The notes below the pieces were generated by a model that ran no database searches, was not told the origin of the DNA, and saw only the letters and a list, made by a program, of their open reading frames with translations. Shown in pieces: positions 43,350 through 55,900 of a stretch of 64,000 bases of DNA. The stretch lies in the NCBI GenBank assembly GCA_015179025.1, contig WHUX01000237.1:1-64000 (forward strand), given 5' to 3'. A program made the position numbers and the translations under genes. The first letter of the stretch is position 1. The number at the start of each line of letters is the position of its first letter. This stretch comes from Terfezia claveryi. Lineage: Eukaryota > Ascomycota > Pezizomycetes > Pezizales > Pezizaceae.

Positions 43350-46300
43350 ATGGATGGTGAATGGGATGCAATTGCATTGGATGCTGAGGAGGAAATATGG
43401 GAACCGAGGGTCTTCAAGATTTATGAATTACTGAGAAGCAGTAACATGGACCTCAGACTATTTGTTACCAGATGCCTTGGAGCAAAGTCAAAGCGCATGC
43501 GAGAGAAGCAAAGGTCCTTCGTAGACAATAATGGTGTCGAGGAGGTGTTTGAGGGGATGGTATCGGTAATCAATTGTAGTAGCAAAAGGAAATAGAACTC
43601 GGCAACAGCAATCTCCGAAGTAAAGAGGCGTTTAGGTGGGGGTGCCTGTAGGCTCGTTCAGCAAATTTTGGACCTTGAGTTGGGGGCCTATTGCAAGCAA
43701 CCCATTGCTAAATGCCCGGTACAGGCGATAATGCCTGACATTGCAACCAATTTCAACTTTAAAGAGCTTGGTGGGAGGTTTCGTCAGAACTGTCCGCGCC
43801 TATATGAGCTCATCAATGGAGTATGCTCAGTCGGAAGCGACAGGGATACGATGCTAGACAATTCGAATTCGAGAAAAAGGAAGAAGAGTGGTGGTGGTGG
43901 GGGTGAAAGGGGTAGAAAGAGTAGAAATAAATTGTTGATAAGTACTGTGGTTATGAGCATGATTGCATTTGGGAGATCCAGGATGTGCAACAGTTTACAG
44001 ACCCCGATTGGATATTATCTGCAGGCTTGCGGGGTTCCTAAAAGGGTGATCGGTATTTTAAATCGAGTGGGCCTGAGTGTTGGATATACCACTATATGCG
44101 ATGCTATGAAAGCTATGGGAAGCGCGAATGGAGAACGGATTAAGAAGCGTATCATTCAGGGACATGCATTCGGGCTTATGTGGGATAATAATGCGATGTT
44201 TGAGAATAAAATAGGACAAAGTGTGAAAAATCAAAGGGTGCTGACTCAGTATACCTGCGCTGCTATGTGGTTCCTACATATACCGAAGCCAGAAGAACCT
44301 GAGAAAATTCGTCCAGTGGTCAGAGTCGAGACAGAAGAAAGCCCAGAGAAGAGATTGAGATCGGTAGAAGGTTTGGACAATGGAGAAGAGGCAGATGGCG
44401 AGGCCACGATTGGAGCGGATCTTAGAGATAATAGTTGGAGAGAATTTGATGAGAAGATGAGGATTTATATGGATCTTCAGGCATATGAAGAAGGGGTTCC
44501 TGGCCTAGACGGACGGTTCTTATTTGCCAGTTGTCCAGACTATACGAAAATCGATAAATATTGGTTGTTGTCAAAGGACTCGTATGCAGAGCATATGCCC
44601 AATAGGTTAGTTGTCCATTTGAGCGACATATTGTGGAAGTATTTTCCCATAGTCATGCAGGAGTTGGCTGCAAGGGAACCTGGGCACACCCGACCATCGT
44701 TTGAATGGATTCATAGGATTCCGTGTGTAAGAATGGATGTTAATGCCTTGGATACCTTGGAGAAGGATGAGACGTCCATTCAAGGCAGTGCGGAAGTGAT
44801 TGATGAACTGTTGGAGCAAACAAGATTGAGTTCGATAAGGTTGGCTGGGAGAGTGGTTCTTCATGCGGGAGATTTGGGAACTATGTTGAAAGTGTCAGCA
44901 TTGAAGCAGCTACGTATGAGAGACTTTGAGCATAACAAGTTAAATTACCTGGCAAAACTGGACGGGATTTTCCATTTAGAAATGGCGGCAGAAGACTTAT
45001 TGTTTCGGGGATATTGGGGAAGGGAAGATGGAATGGACCCCGGCTCTCTATGTCAGTTGAAGCATGTTTTGGCGGTTAAAGGAGTTACGGCAGGGATGCC
45101 CGAATACAATGCCTGTAAGAGATTCACTAATATCTGCGGAGAGGGATATGCGTTAGCAGCGGTAGCGTCAGAATTGAAGGTATAAGAGACCTGGAATTTC
45201 GAGAATAGTATGCTAATATTGTTAAGGCAAGTTGTTTGAAGGAACTCGAGAGAGAGTTGAAAAAAGTAGATAATTACGTGGATTTGTGCAGGAAAGTCGT
45301 CCAAAGATTCTTAGTTCCTAGAACAGTGAGAATTATGAGAGAGAAAGCGGAGAACGCGGGTATTAAAGAGTGGGGATCAATGTTGAAGGAGAAGCATTTG
45401 AAGAAGGATAGACATGGAGATGAGCTTGATAGGAATGCATTCATAAAGAGGGTGGCTTATAGGGAAAGGGATTTAGCATATGAGAACTTTCTGTTGTTTT
45501 TGCAACATTATTTCGTGATAAGAGACTTGCATTATAATGTCAGGTAAGTTGTCCGATTGAAAGACATTTTTATCGTTTTGTTGGAGCAAATATCTATATG
45601 AAGTTGAGACATACTGATTCTCGTAGTGCTGGTGACTCGGGAGCTTTGCTAAAAAATATAGAACCTTTATACGTGTGGTTCAGTGGGGCTGGGAAACATC
45701 ATTACGCTAAGGCAACTGCAAATCTGTTAATCGATAAAGAGGTAGTTTGGATGGATAGATTCAGGTATATTTGGGATAACAATATCCTGGTCAATTTGAG
45801 TGGCCGAGAAATGAAATTCATGGGTATTGATAAGGTAAATGAGTTATTGGTGCGAAAAGTCAAAGATCAATATAATCCAAATAGGAACTGGCAAAGTAAG
45901 GTTTTTTTTTGAAATCAGTATCCAGGAATGCATTCTTATTCCGGTCGGTGCAGGAGGCAGTGCATCAGTCCGCTAGTAAGTACATCAGTCCGCTCGCTAG
46001 TAAGTATACTAGAAATTCGTAGGTACCAAGAAGCTTACGTGTATGCAGGTGTTTCGGATATCTCCCATAAACATGGAACCGTGGACGATAAAGAGGATTG
46101 TAAAGTTGTTTTCAGGACGCTTTTGCAGCATGATGTATGTAATTTCCGAAAGGGACGCTGGAAAGCAGGTTCGGTTCATAATCCTGTTGAGATGAAGCCA
46201 GCCTTGGACCTGTTTATACTTGGTGAACGGATAATCACACGGGGTTCCTTCCTTGATGACATAATGAAAGAAAGAGTGGGAGGAATAAGAGGAGACGATG

Positions 46301-46665
46301 ATGCAAGCTCGGAATGTAGTGAAGATCGACTGTTCCGTGAGGAGGAGGAGCGTTATCTGCGAGAACGACCTGGGGCCCCCGGTGATGAGTATGAGAATAT
46401 AGATTTGGAAATGGAGCAGAATATGGATATGGCCCCGGAGGAAGAAAGAATAGGTTTGGTTGATATTAGAGAGGATTCGGAAGATGAAGAGGATAGTGAT
46501 GTTGATTATGGTGAAGTGGAGTATGGATGGGGAATTGAAGGTCGAGAGAGATGGCGAGAAGGACAGAGAGAGGAGGAGGGATTTGAGATAAATAGTCTCG
46601 GGATGTCTGATGATGAAGATGCATTGAGCATGTTAGGGGATAGTGATTTGGGCAATGAGGGTTAA
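43350..46665 (+). CDS. c1: DUF6589-like protein, candidate transposase
   Basis: About 1050 codons in several exons. Start MDGEWDAIALDAEEE. A TAG at 43593 is either a real stop or inside a possible 60-bp intron (43566-43625, phase 0). An intron at 45180-45226 (GTATAA, branch GCTAAT) is phase-compatible; joins near 45543 and 45895-45925 are unclear. DUF6589-like signatures: GLMWDNNAMFENK, PSFEWIHRIPCVRMDVNALD, VVLHAGDLGTML, KLDGIFHLEMAAEDLLFRGYW, VWFSGAGKHHYAKA and KAGSVHNPVEMKPALD. The tail is very acidic. Asp in WDN and HAGD could be RNase H-fold catalytic residues (inference). Convergent with c2. Confidence 0.72.
45180..45226 (+). other. Intron in c1
   Basis: 47 bp, GTATAA donor, TGCTAAT branch, TTAAG acceptor, phase 0. 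It joins ...ASELK to ASCLKELERELKK without a break. Confidence 0.6.
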
Positions 46666-46734
46666 TGAGATAAATGTATAGGATAAGGTATCGCACAGAG
46701 TCGCTGAAAGGGAATAAGATGATGTCAGAGGTTT

Positions 46735-46780
46735 GTAATTTTGAGAGTCGGACGGATTTTGGTTCGACTCTCGGAATTAC
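46735..46780. repeat. H1 hairpin between c1 and c2
   Basis: GTAATTTTGAGAGTCG pairs with CGACTCTCGGAATTAC (one mismatched position pair), 46 bp in total. It lies 70 nt after the c1 stop and 31 nt beyond the end of c2, so it could serve both convergent 3' ends. Confidence 0.85.
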
Positions 46781-46810
46781 TTGGTTGATTGTTTGTGTTG
46801 TGCTCTCCTA

Positions 46811-49238
46811 TCATTGGTTTTGTTCTTGGGTGCCTGCATTTCGTGGTCCTCGTCTCTTTCCTTTGCCTGAGCGAGTTTTTCTCTTCTTCATCAGCTGGGG
46901 ATTGTGTGAATCTACTCGTTCTTGTGAGGCTTGCGCAGTTGATATTATGGGCACATTAATGTGAATTGGATTCCCTAATATCTCTGTTAGTGGAAGGTGT
47001 TGTTCCGACTGCGTTTGGGTGTCCTCTAAAGTGTTTTGTATCATATACTGCTGATCGTTGACAATTGTTCGGATTCCGTCAAAGACCTGGTCGAAGAACT
47101 CTTGTTTCATTTTCCCATTATAGGTAGCAGGCCTTTTCGATAAAGTTTGATGAACTTGGTCTGGTTGTTTTATCTTAGGTGCTCGTGCCATGATCACTTC
47201 GGTTTCTTTTTGAGTTAAGAGGGCACTCGCAGAATATGGTACAAATCTGTTATTCCCTTTCTGATCCTTCCAATGCTGATTTCGCAGAGTGATTATATGT
47301 TCATACAGTGCCTCCTTAGTGCGCTCCGGTAGCTTCGTAGGCCGAGTTCCCTTTGTTTTGACAACAGTTCCCGATGTGTAAACTGTTATTGGAATCAAAC
47401 GTTTGATCTCAGAAGGGATATCATCTTGCATGCAATGATTACAGCATGGATGGGTATGAGGATGTGTTGAGGTATCATTGAAATAGTTAAGAATGATATG
47501 CCGTCTACACTTGGCAGTATTAATAAAGGAGAGTATAGCTCTGCAGATTAATGGTAGCTTCAGTGCTTGTGTCTTTTGGGAGGTACCTGGTTGTACAGAT
47601 TTGGTAAAACCAGGTTTGTCTTGCGATGCTTCAACAGCACCAGAACCTGAGTGGGTCGCTTCACTAAATAATTCACCTAGTGCATCTGCTTTGCGTTTTG
47701 TGACCGTGGAGCCGTTGAAGAAGTAAGGCCCATATCAAAGCGGATAATATCCTGAGATACTTGTTCATAAAGGGGATCATCCCATGCTCTTTAATAAATC
47801 TGAGCATTACTGTCATGGTTGATGGTAATCTCGGCGTAGGGAGTATAGAAAAGGATACCAATGCCCTGGATTTCCAGGTCCCTTGCAGCACGACCGAAGC
47901 GTTGATAGAGTGTAGTTAGGTTGCATATTGGGGACAATCTCCACTATATAATTCGTTCTATATCTCGCACATCAATACCCATACCACATGCCTCTGTACA
48001 GACAAGTATACGACATATACTCTCTATGAATCTCTGCAAATTATATTCTCTTTTCTCGCTTGTTATAGCAGTGCTATACTCTAATATAGCCTCTGGATAT
48101 TCTTCGAACATATGCTTAGGTATAAGCTTGGATACCTCTGTTGCAATGTTGCACGCATCTCGGAGGCCATCAACGAATACCATGGTTTTCGGAATATTGA
48201 TTTGGTGAGTGGAGTGAATAGATATCAACCTACAAGGTATCAAAAACTTGATTTCCTCAAACTTATGTAATGGAGAATGAATGGGATATGCAAACAGACA
48301 GAGGTTCTCTCTGTTAATTGATCGTTGTATTAGATCACATTGTTTAGGCATGCGCAAGGCTGTATGTATGAATCCCCGGACATGTAGAGGGATAGTTGCT
48401 GATAACCCCATGAAAGCGACTTTGGGAAAGAAAATTCGTAATAACCCAACACCTGTATAATCTGCTCTGAAGTTCCTCCATTGATGGCAGAGATGCACCT
48501 CATCTATTACGAAACCCAACAGTCGAGAAGAGAATACCTTTGACTTGGCGAATCTCAGAAATATTTCATTGTTCCTGGTCAATACTTCTGGACAAACGAA
48601 GACGACTTGGTAATAGCCAGAAATGATTTTGCTGACTATCGTAGGATCAACTTGAATGGATTTGGCGTTCAAAGAGACAGCCTTGAGTCTATACCTCCGT
48701 GCCGTTGAGACCTGTATATCCTCGTTAACCCGAGAACGGAAGAGTTTCGGCTTCAACTCACATGAGAATCTTGTAGAGCAATCAGAGGTGTTAAAACCAT
48801 AATTGTCCGCTCTAGTGCACACAAAGCTGCTAATATAAAGCAGAATGTCTTCCCGTCCCCAGTTCTAGATATAACAATCTAATCTTTGCCCTCTAGGAAT
48901 TGGGCTGCTGACTCGACTTGCCAGGATATAGCTCGAAGTGTAACCCCACGTGCCATGCTAGTTTGCGCTGCCACTTGCCCAATCGTAGCCCTGATGCCAC
49001 CGAAAATGGAGAAGTCCGAAGGCAACTCATCCGACCGTTTGAAAAGCTCCCCAGAAAACGATTTTAAGGTGAGGCTGTTATTACTTACCTCGCCCTCGGA
49101 TGCCATAGGTACTTCGAAGCCTATGTCTAGGGTTGATGTTAAGTTGTACGCTGTTTGATACAGGTATTGAAGCGGACCGCAAAACGTCAGTTGAGTACAA
49201 CAATCCAAAATACCAAGCCCGCTATACCCATGCCCCAA
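46811..49238 (-). pseudogene. c2: RecQ-like helicase with zinc-binding tail
   Basis: Motifs in order on the minus strand: ARGVTLRAISWQVESA, Walker A SRTGDGKT (about 48865-48848), TPLIALQDSHV, VVFVCPEVL, DEVH box FVIDEVHLCHQW (about 48512-48478), GLSATI, KTMVFVDGLRDACN, ILVCTEACGMGIDVRD and QRFGRAARD (47910-47881). Then comes a RecQ-type zinc site CRRHIILNYF ... CCNHC (about 47511-47431) and a 200-residue basic tail ending at 46811. Breaks: TAG at 48881-48879 (D.IVIS) and 47946-47944 (RII.WRL), and a frameshift near 48765. Otherwise well kept. Telomere-linked and RecQ helicases are the nearest families I know. Confidence 0.82.
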
Positions 49239-49362
49239 GATCTATCACGAAACAGGTGGAGTGAATCAATTCTCTTGAAACAGATCCACTTGAGCCCAAT
49301 TGCTCTCGGAGAATCTTCATAAATATTTCAATATTAAGGCCAAATTTCTGGCCCAAGAAACC

Positions 49363-50695
49363 CCTCCTCCGAGGTCAAATCACCACTCCCAAGCTATAAT
49401 ATAGGATAGTTGTGATCCCATGCATCACCGCTAATAACCCCCCGCGAACAGAGCAACCCATCATGTACGTACATCTCGAGTCCGGAATAGCTTTCTAGCT
49501 TTCTAGTTTTATAGATCACTATGAATAGGAAAAGAAAAGCCTCCTCCGAGGTCAAATCACCACTCCCAAGCTATAATATAGGATAGTTGTGATCCTATGC
49601 ATCACCGCTAATAACCCCCCCCACGAACAGAGCAACCCATCATGTACGTACATCTCGGGTCCGGAATAGCTTTCTAGCTTTCTAGTTTTATAGATCACTA
49701 TGAATAGGAAAAGAAAAGCCTCCTCCGAGGTCAAATCACCACTCCCAAGCTATAATATAGGATAGTTGTGATCCTATGCATCACCGCTAATAACCCCCCC
49801 CGCGAACAGAGCAACCCATCATGTACATACATCTCGAGTCCGGAATAGCTTTCTAGCTTTCTAGTTTTATAGATCACTATGAATAGGAAAAGAAAAGCCT
49901 CCTCCGAGGTCAAATCACCACTCCCAAGCTATAATATAGGATAGTTGTGATCCTATGCATCACCGCTAATAACCCCCCCGCGAACAGAGCAACCCATCAT
50001 GTACGTACATCTCGAGTCCGGAATAGCTTTCTAGCTTTCTAGTTTTATAGATCACTATAAATAGGAAAAGAAAAGCCTCCTCCGAGGTCAAATCACCACT
50101 CCCAAGCTATAATATAGGATAGTTGTGATCCTATGCATCACTGCTAATAACCCCCCCCGCGAACAGAGCAACCCATCATGTACGTACATCTCGAGTCTGG
50201 AATAGCTTTCTAGCTTTCTAGTTTTATAGATCACTATGAATAGGAAAAGAAAAGCCTCCTCCGAGGTCAAATCACCACTCCCAAGCTATAATATAGTATA
50301 GTTGTGATCCTATGCATCACCGCTAATAACCCCCCCCGCGAACAGAGCAACCCATCATGTATGTACATCTCAAGTCCGGAATAGCTTTCTAGCTTTCTAG
50401 TTTTATAGATCACTATGAATAGGAAAAGAAAAGCCTCCTCCGAGGTCAAATCACCACTCCCAAGCTATAATATAGGATAGTTGTGATCCTATGCATCACC
50501 GCTAATAACCCCCCCCGCGAACAGAGCAACCCATCATGTACGTACATCTCGAGTCCGGAATAGCTTTCTAGCTTTCTAGTTTAATAGATCACTATGAATA
50601 GGAAAAGAAAAGCCTCCTCCGAGGTCAAATCACCACTCCCAAGCTATAATATAGTGGATAGTTGTGATCATATGCATCACCGCATCTAGAGTCCG
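49363..50695. repeat. 179-bp tandem array upstream of c2
   Basis: Unit starts (CCTCCTCCGAGG) at 49363, 49540, 49719, 49898, 50076, 50255, 50434 and 50613; seven full units and one truncated. Near-identical copies. The period is not a multiple of three and the repeated 60-codon ORFs are identical shadows, so it is non-coding. It starts about 125 bp from the c2 N-terminal end and could be promoter or enhancer-like. Confidence 0.92.
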
Positions 50696-50789
50696 GAATA
50701 TTAATATAAAAACGCTGAACTTTTCCTCATTCCACTCTCACCTTTCCATCTAACACTTTGTATAGATTCTCCCATGTCTAGCTCAGAAT

Positions 50790-51066
50790 GTAATATTGAG
50801 AGTCGAACCAAAATCCGTCCGACTCTCAATATTACAAGCTACTACCCACAAAGGCACCGAGCGTAATGTAATATTGAGAGTCGAACCAAAATCCGTCCGA
50901 CTCTCAATATTACAAGCTACTACCCACAAAGGCACCGAGCGTAATGTAATATTGAGAGTCGAACCAAAATCCATCCGACTCTCAATATTACAAGCTACTA
51001 CAAACGCACCGAGCGTAATGTAATATTGAGAGTCGAACCAAAATCCGTCCGACTCTTAATATTACA
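50790..51066. repeat. H1 hairpin array, four copies
   Basis: 46-bp hairpins starting at 50790, 50868, 50946 and 51020, with 16-bp stems GTAATATTGAGAGTCG/CGACTCTCAATATTAC and a 14-nt loop (the last copy has one stem change). Spacers read AAGCTACTACCCACAAAGGC. The array ends 160 nt from the c3 stop. Confidence 0.92.
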
Positions 51067-51225
51067 AGCTACTACCCACAAAGGCACAATGAGGGTTATA
51101 AAGACAAACTAAAATCAATTCTGTTCCCAAAAATTCAAACAATAACTAAACATTCAAAAAACTAAATTGTCTCCATTCCCTCCACGCCTTACATCCTCCT
51201 CAACACTTCCAAGAAAAATCCCCCT

Positions 51226-52595
51226 TTATTCCGCATCTCCGTCTTCATCGTTGGTAGTTTCCTCCTTAACTGGAACTGCTTTCATTCTCAATCCACTGAT
51301 GAGCATTCTCAAACGGCGTGCAATTCGGTCTCCAGGTACCCACTTATCTTCGTTCTGACTGCCAACTGTACCAAGCATCTCTCTAATCTTCTCAATAAGC
51401 TCGATGTCCTCCTTTGTTTCTTCATCCAAGGCCCTCATTTCTTCAGGTAGTGCCACTTCCAGTAATCTCAGGATTTCTGGATCACAATCTTCATCTTCTG
51501 CATTCTCAAATCGTACTTTTTGATATGCTGGGAGTTTCATCTCTAGTGTCCTCTCCCTTTTTCTCTTTGTTAACTCCCCTCCCTGTCGGGACCTTACTCC
51601 CGCCCTTTTACCACTTCTCTTGGTTCCTGTGGCTACTCCTCCACCCTGTGCTACCTCTTGACTTCCTCCTACCCCTTGACTTCCTCCAGCTGCTACCCCT
51701 TGATTTCCTCCAGCTGCTACCCCTTGACTTCCTCCACTTGGTGCCACTGGACTTCCTCCACTTGGTGCCGCCCCCTTGGTCCTGGTCCCCCTTGTATTCC
51801 AGCTTGTCTTGCTTCAGTATTCTGGACTAGTTGACTCGTATTCGTTACTCCTTGTGCCTCGCCAATACTCGTCATCTTTGCCACGTATCCTGCATGGTAT
51901 TTCTTTTGTTCGGCAGGCAACACAGGTGGTAGTTCTCTATCTTGTAGCACCCATCTGATGTCTTCGACCATGAGCCAATCGTCCTTCTATGTTCTTGGCG
52001 TGCTTTTTCTATCCTCAATCTCTATTACAAAGCGTGGTAGAATGTCTCTCACTAGGTCCATTCCATGATCGAATGATAGTTGTTCCGCTGCAAGAGAGCA
52101 TTGTCGAGCGAACTCGACAGAAGGCCAAGGCGGGTGAAGCTTGTCTAGCAATGCTATCCAGTTCGGACCCCAAAACTTTTCTGTTAGCATATTGTAGTTC
52201 TGACGCCGTTTCACTGATGCCTTGTACACCTGGCCAAACTTGTTTAGTTCATCCATCCTAAGTTCATCTCGAGCGTCTTCTCTTGTAACACCCCATGCTT
52301 GTAATTCCGCCTCCGTTGCAGCTTCTATTAGTGTCGACTGCGCTGCAGCCAACGCTCCAACTTTTTCCCCCGCATGTCGTGTTAATCTAGCAATTCCCTT
52401 GAGAAAGTTCCATTGTTCCTTTCCCCCAATAATTGACTTTACTGCACCCTCAAATTGCGTGTTCACCGTGATCTCACTCCTCATCATTTCCGTGAACTTT
52501 ACTTGTAGTTCCCCTGCTGCGATAGTCATCGGGCGAGATATAGCTGTAGATCCCGACATTGTTTCTGTGATTTCCTGAATGCAAATGAAGTGCAA
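51226..52595 (-). pseudogene. c3: Gly/Ser-rich protein of unknown function
   Basis: About 450 codons. N part: MRSEITVNTQFEGAVKSIIG, IARLTRHAGEKVGALAAAQS, MDELNKFGQVYKASVKRRQN, CSLAAEQLSFDHGMDLVRD; a TAG at 51989-51987 precedes KDDWLMVEDIRWVLQDREL in the same frame. A one-base frameshift near 51775 leads into a Gly/Gln/Ser repeat (SGGSQGVAAGGNQGVAAGG), a basic patch (KRSGKRAGVRSRQ, TKRKRERTLEMK) and an acidic helix (LPEEMRALDEETKEDIEL). Divergent from c4. The best start may be MSGSTAISRPMTIAAGEL at about 52559. No family recognised. Confidence 0.6.
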
Positions 52596-52990
52596 GCGTA
52601 GTAGTGTGAGGGATGATTATCGAAATATGAGATTCGCTTGCTGTATGATCAGTTCTAAAGATCGAAAGGGTAACTCCTCGCCCCCTCCCTACTTATATTA
52701 ATATATTTCAGGCCAAAACCCGGGCCAAAATACAAACAAAAATCTAGACAAAAAACTTCAAATGCAGTTGGCCTGATGCACAAGGCCATAATGAAAAATC
52801 TCCGCAGTAGAACGACAAACAAAACACAAACACCCTCCTAGCGTATCCCGTTGCTAGCGCGTGCATACCTAGCCCGTTTTCGCAGGTATTAGCGTTCTTA
52901 TAAGCATAAGCATGCACATTCTCAATGATGATCTAAACACAAATTCCGTCCCCTGCGTGCACAACCCTGCGCATCTTTGGTAAACAAAAA
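52596..52990. promoter_or_regulatory. Shared upstream region of c3 and c4
   Basis: 395 bp between two divergent genes. Contains AT-rich TTATATTAATATATTTC (about 52685-52702) and CTAGC-rich bits (52850-52875). A bidirectional promoter is inferred from position only. Confidence 0.4.
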
Positions 52991-55900
52991 ATGGCGAGTC
53001 CCTCAGCAAAGCGGAAGGTCTCACAGCCTGCAGTTAGACCACAGACTAGAAGCAAGCATTCCAAAACCGACGACACTCTACCAGCACCAGTGCCAGTGCA
53101 TTTGGGGCTTATTGATCCAGACGGCTATATCAATGATGATAGCATATTGGAAGCCTTCATGCCCGCTGAAATGACGAAATGGTTACCGAAGCCTCTCGTA
53201 GACATGCTGGTATCCTCGGTCGTATGTATGCCCTTGCTGTCAGTTGTGTATTGTTTTTTTTTGGTGGGTGGGATGATCTTGGATTTCACTGACCACATAC
53301 ATTTTAGAGTCTCGAAGAATGGAGAGCGAAAGCAGGATGGTTGATCGCTATGGTGTGGTATAAAGTCCACAACTTTAGTGATTCATTCTTGGAAGAGATG
53401 CTCCAGACCATTAGACCAGCAAGAGATGGTGTGATAGATGTGACCTCGGAGAAGCATACTTTATTGGATTACCAGAATCAATTACAAAACGGATTCTTCG
53501 AGGTTTTGTTGAAGTTAGCACGCTATTGGACCAATGGGACTATTGGAAAGGAATATACTCGCACCCTGCGCAGTGAGAGGGGAAGAAAGTTACGTTTATC
53601 TAAACTCAAGGTTACGGATGTGGAAAGTTGGTTGGAATTGGGACATAAGGTAGTTCAGGATTCTCTTGATTGGGGTATTAAGCTAACTAGTTTTGTATTA
53701 CAGGATTATTATGCGATCTGGTACCCGGTCACCTTCGTGACAGATGCTCTACTGTGGCTCACACCCGGAAATTTCGGAAGATCCACTGATAGCGCTGCGA
53801 GAGGCTCTTACCAAGAATTGCGGCTTTCTACACTTGCAATGCTGGTTAGGGTCATCACAGTGCTGAGTACAGACAAGGTCAACCAACAAGCTATCAGTAA
53901 TGCGCCCGAATTAGAATCTTTGACGCAACAGCGTCACGGGATATTGGTGAGTGGCCTTCGTTGGTACCAAAGGCAGAGCGGCCACAGTCTGTAACTGCTT
54001 GGGAGTCAAGTGCTACGACCTATACAGCACATCAAAATTGTGAAGAGTATCATGCGATGATCAAGAAAATTGAAGAAAAAGTGGAGAAGGAAAGAAAGGT
54101 TAGATCTTCTGGTGGGAATAAACTCAAGGATGATGGTGGGGACGTCCAGCAAGTCCGAGGGAATGCAGATAAAGAAGAAGATGGAAGTGGAAAGGAAAGT
54201 GAAGTTGTTGAGGGGAATCCAGACAAACCCGAGAAACAGAATATAGAGACTATTCAGGTAGCGGATGGTGATGGAAGTGATGGGGGTCAAAAGGAATCGG
54301 CGAAGACTGTTGATCTTACTAGAGAGGATGGTGAAAACGTGGTGGCTCTCGAGGGGCAACAGGATAAAAATTTCTTCGAATTCATGAAAGGGGAAGAGCA
54401 ACAGTTTCTCGAAGGAGGCCTTGAACACATTCCAGTCATGCCTATGGACCTAGGAAATGAGTTTAGTGTAGAGACAGCAGGAGCTTTTGGAGAAGAGAAA
54501 ATGACCAAATCGGGCCTAGTTACATTAGCTCAATTCGCGGAGATCGAAAGGGAAAACAAAGAAGATTGGGTATTGGACAATCGGATCGCTGAACTGTTGA
54601 GGCCTAGTTTGAGTTTGGCGGATATGGCAAAGTAAGTCTTTTGTTTCTCCTAATCAGGGGTTTGATGGAGAGTTATGCTGATGCATCTATTTGGTAGTTA
54701 TGTGTCAGGTGAGGCAATTAGGATCGCATTGATGGGACCTATGGGTGTGCACGGTGGGCAGTACTAGCTTGTCAGGAGATTGTAAACCGCAATGATGAAC
54801 TATGCTTGCTAGTCGACAAAAAAATTGAAAGATATAAGCATGTGGTCACGGAGTTGCAGCTCTCGACGGACGAGGCCATTCAATCTGTGGAAAGGCTGAA
54901 TTTGCTGAGGCAAGAGTTGAATAATAAGATTGAAGAGGCTCACAAAGAGCGGAAGAAATTTGCAGACACAAAAGAGTGGGCTGCGCAACAAAAGAACGCC
55001 AAGACAAGTACTGCTAGAACCCTTCCCGGAGGTGGCGGAAGATTGGCTCGCTTGGGTAGCGCTACCATTGGATTGACTGTGAATGAGACTCCTAGGCGCC
55101 AAAGGGACTTTCAGCGCAAGGAAAGTGTAGAAGTTAGTCCTAATTTCTCATTCAAGCATGAAATTAAGCCCGAGAAGACTGTAATCAAGCGAGAGAAAAC
55201 TGTAGATGCAGATGCGTTGATCAAGGCTCAAGAGGAAGGTCGAAGGGATGTAAGAGACAGAAGGGGCAGCCGTGGCTTTTTGAAAACCAGGAATTGGAGT
55301 CCCGATAAAGAAAGCATGAGTGGCGGAGATGAAGAAGAGGACTATGTGGATGACTACGAATATGGAAGAAGCCGCAGAGATGGTTACGATCAAGGACCAA
55401 AGCGTGGAAGGGGAGAACCAAAGCGTGGAAGGGAAGAATATAGAGATGGCTGACAAGGAAGCGGTTACTATAGAAGTGAATGCCGGGAAGGTCGCGCTGG
55501 ATACGATGATGATAATTCCGACTGGTATTCACCAGAAAGCGGTGATTACCATAACCTTGACAGAAGATCCCATTATTCGAGTAGCAGAAGGGATGGCGAT
55601 CGACATCATACTGACCATCTAGTCAGATATCATCATTGGGGTGATTATGGTTCCCCTAGACGTGGAGACCAGCGTGAAGGAGATCATGATCGGGGAAGGT
55701 GTCGGGAAAACGAAGAGGGAAGGGATAGAGCCAAGGGAAAGGAAGATAGGCTCAGGGCAAGAAGTGGAAGCCTTATGCCTCAGAGGGAATGGCACAGGGG
55801 GAGGAACAAAGAACTACGTCATGATCGTGATAGATCTGGGTCTAATTCTCAAATTGTAGCCTCGGAAAATCCGAGAACAGTGAATATACTTACAATTCCA

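Noticed and set aside
47493..48208. Plus-strand ORFs opposite the helicase
   Set aside because: Shadows of the c2 gene; the helicase motifs are on the minus strand.
33890..48881. Reassigned TAG codon in this organism
   Set aside because: Other frames use TAG as a normal end, and TGA and TAA stops also break genes. Deamination explains it better.
49552..50449. Repeated 60-codon ORFs on the minus strand
   Set aside because: They are the same frame recurring in the 179-bp tandem array, whose period is not a multiple of three. No sign of selection.
50790..51066. Possible CRISPR array
   Set aside because: The spacers are near-identical to each other and the genes nearby have fungal introns.
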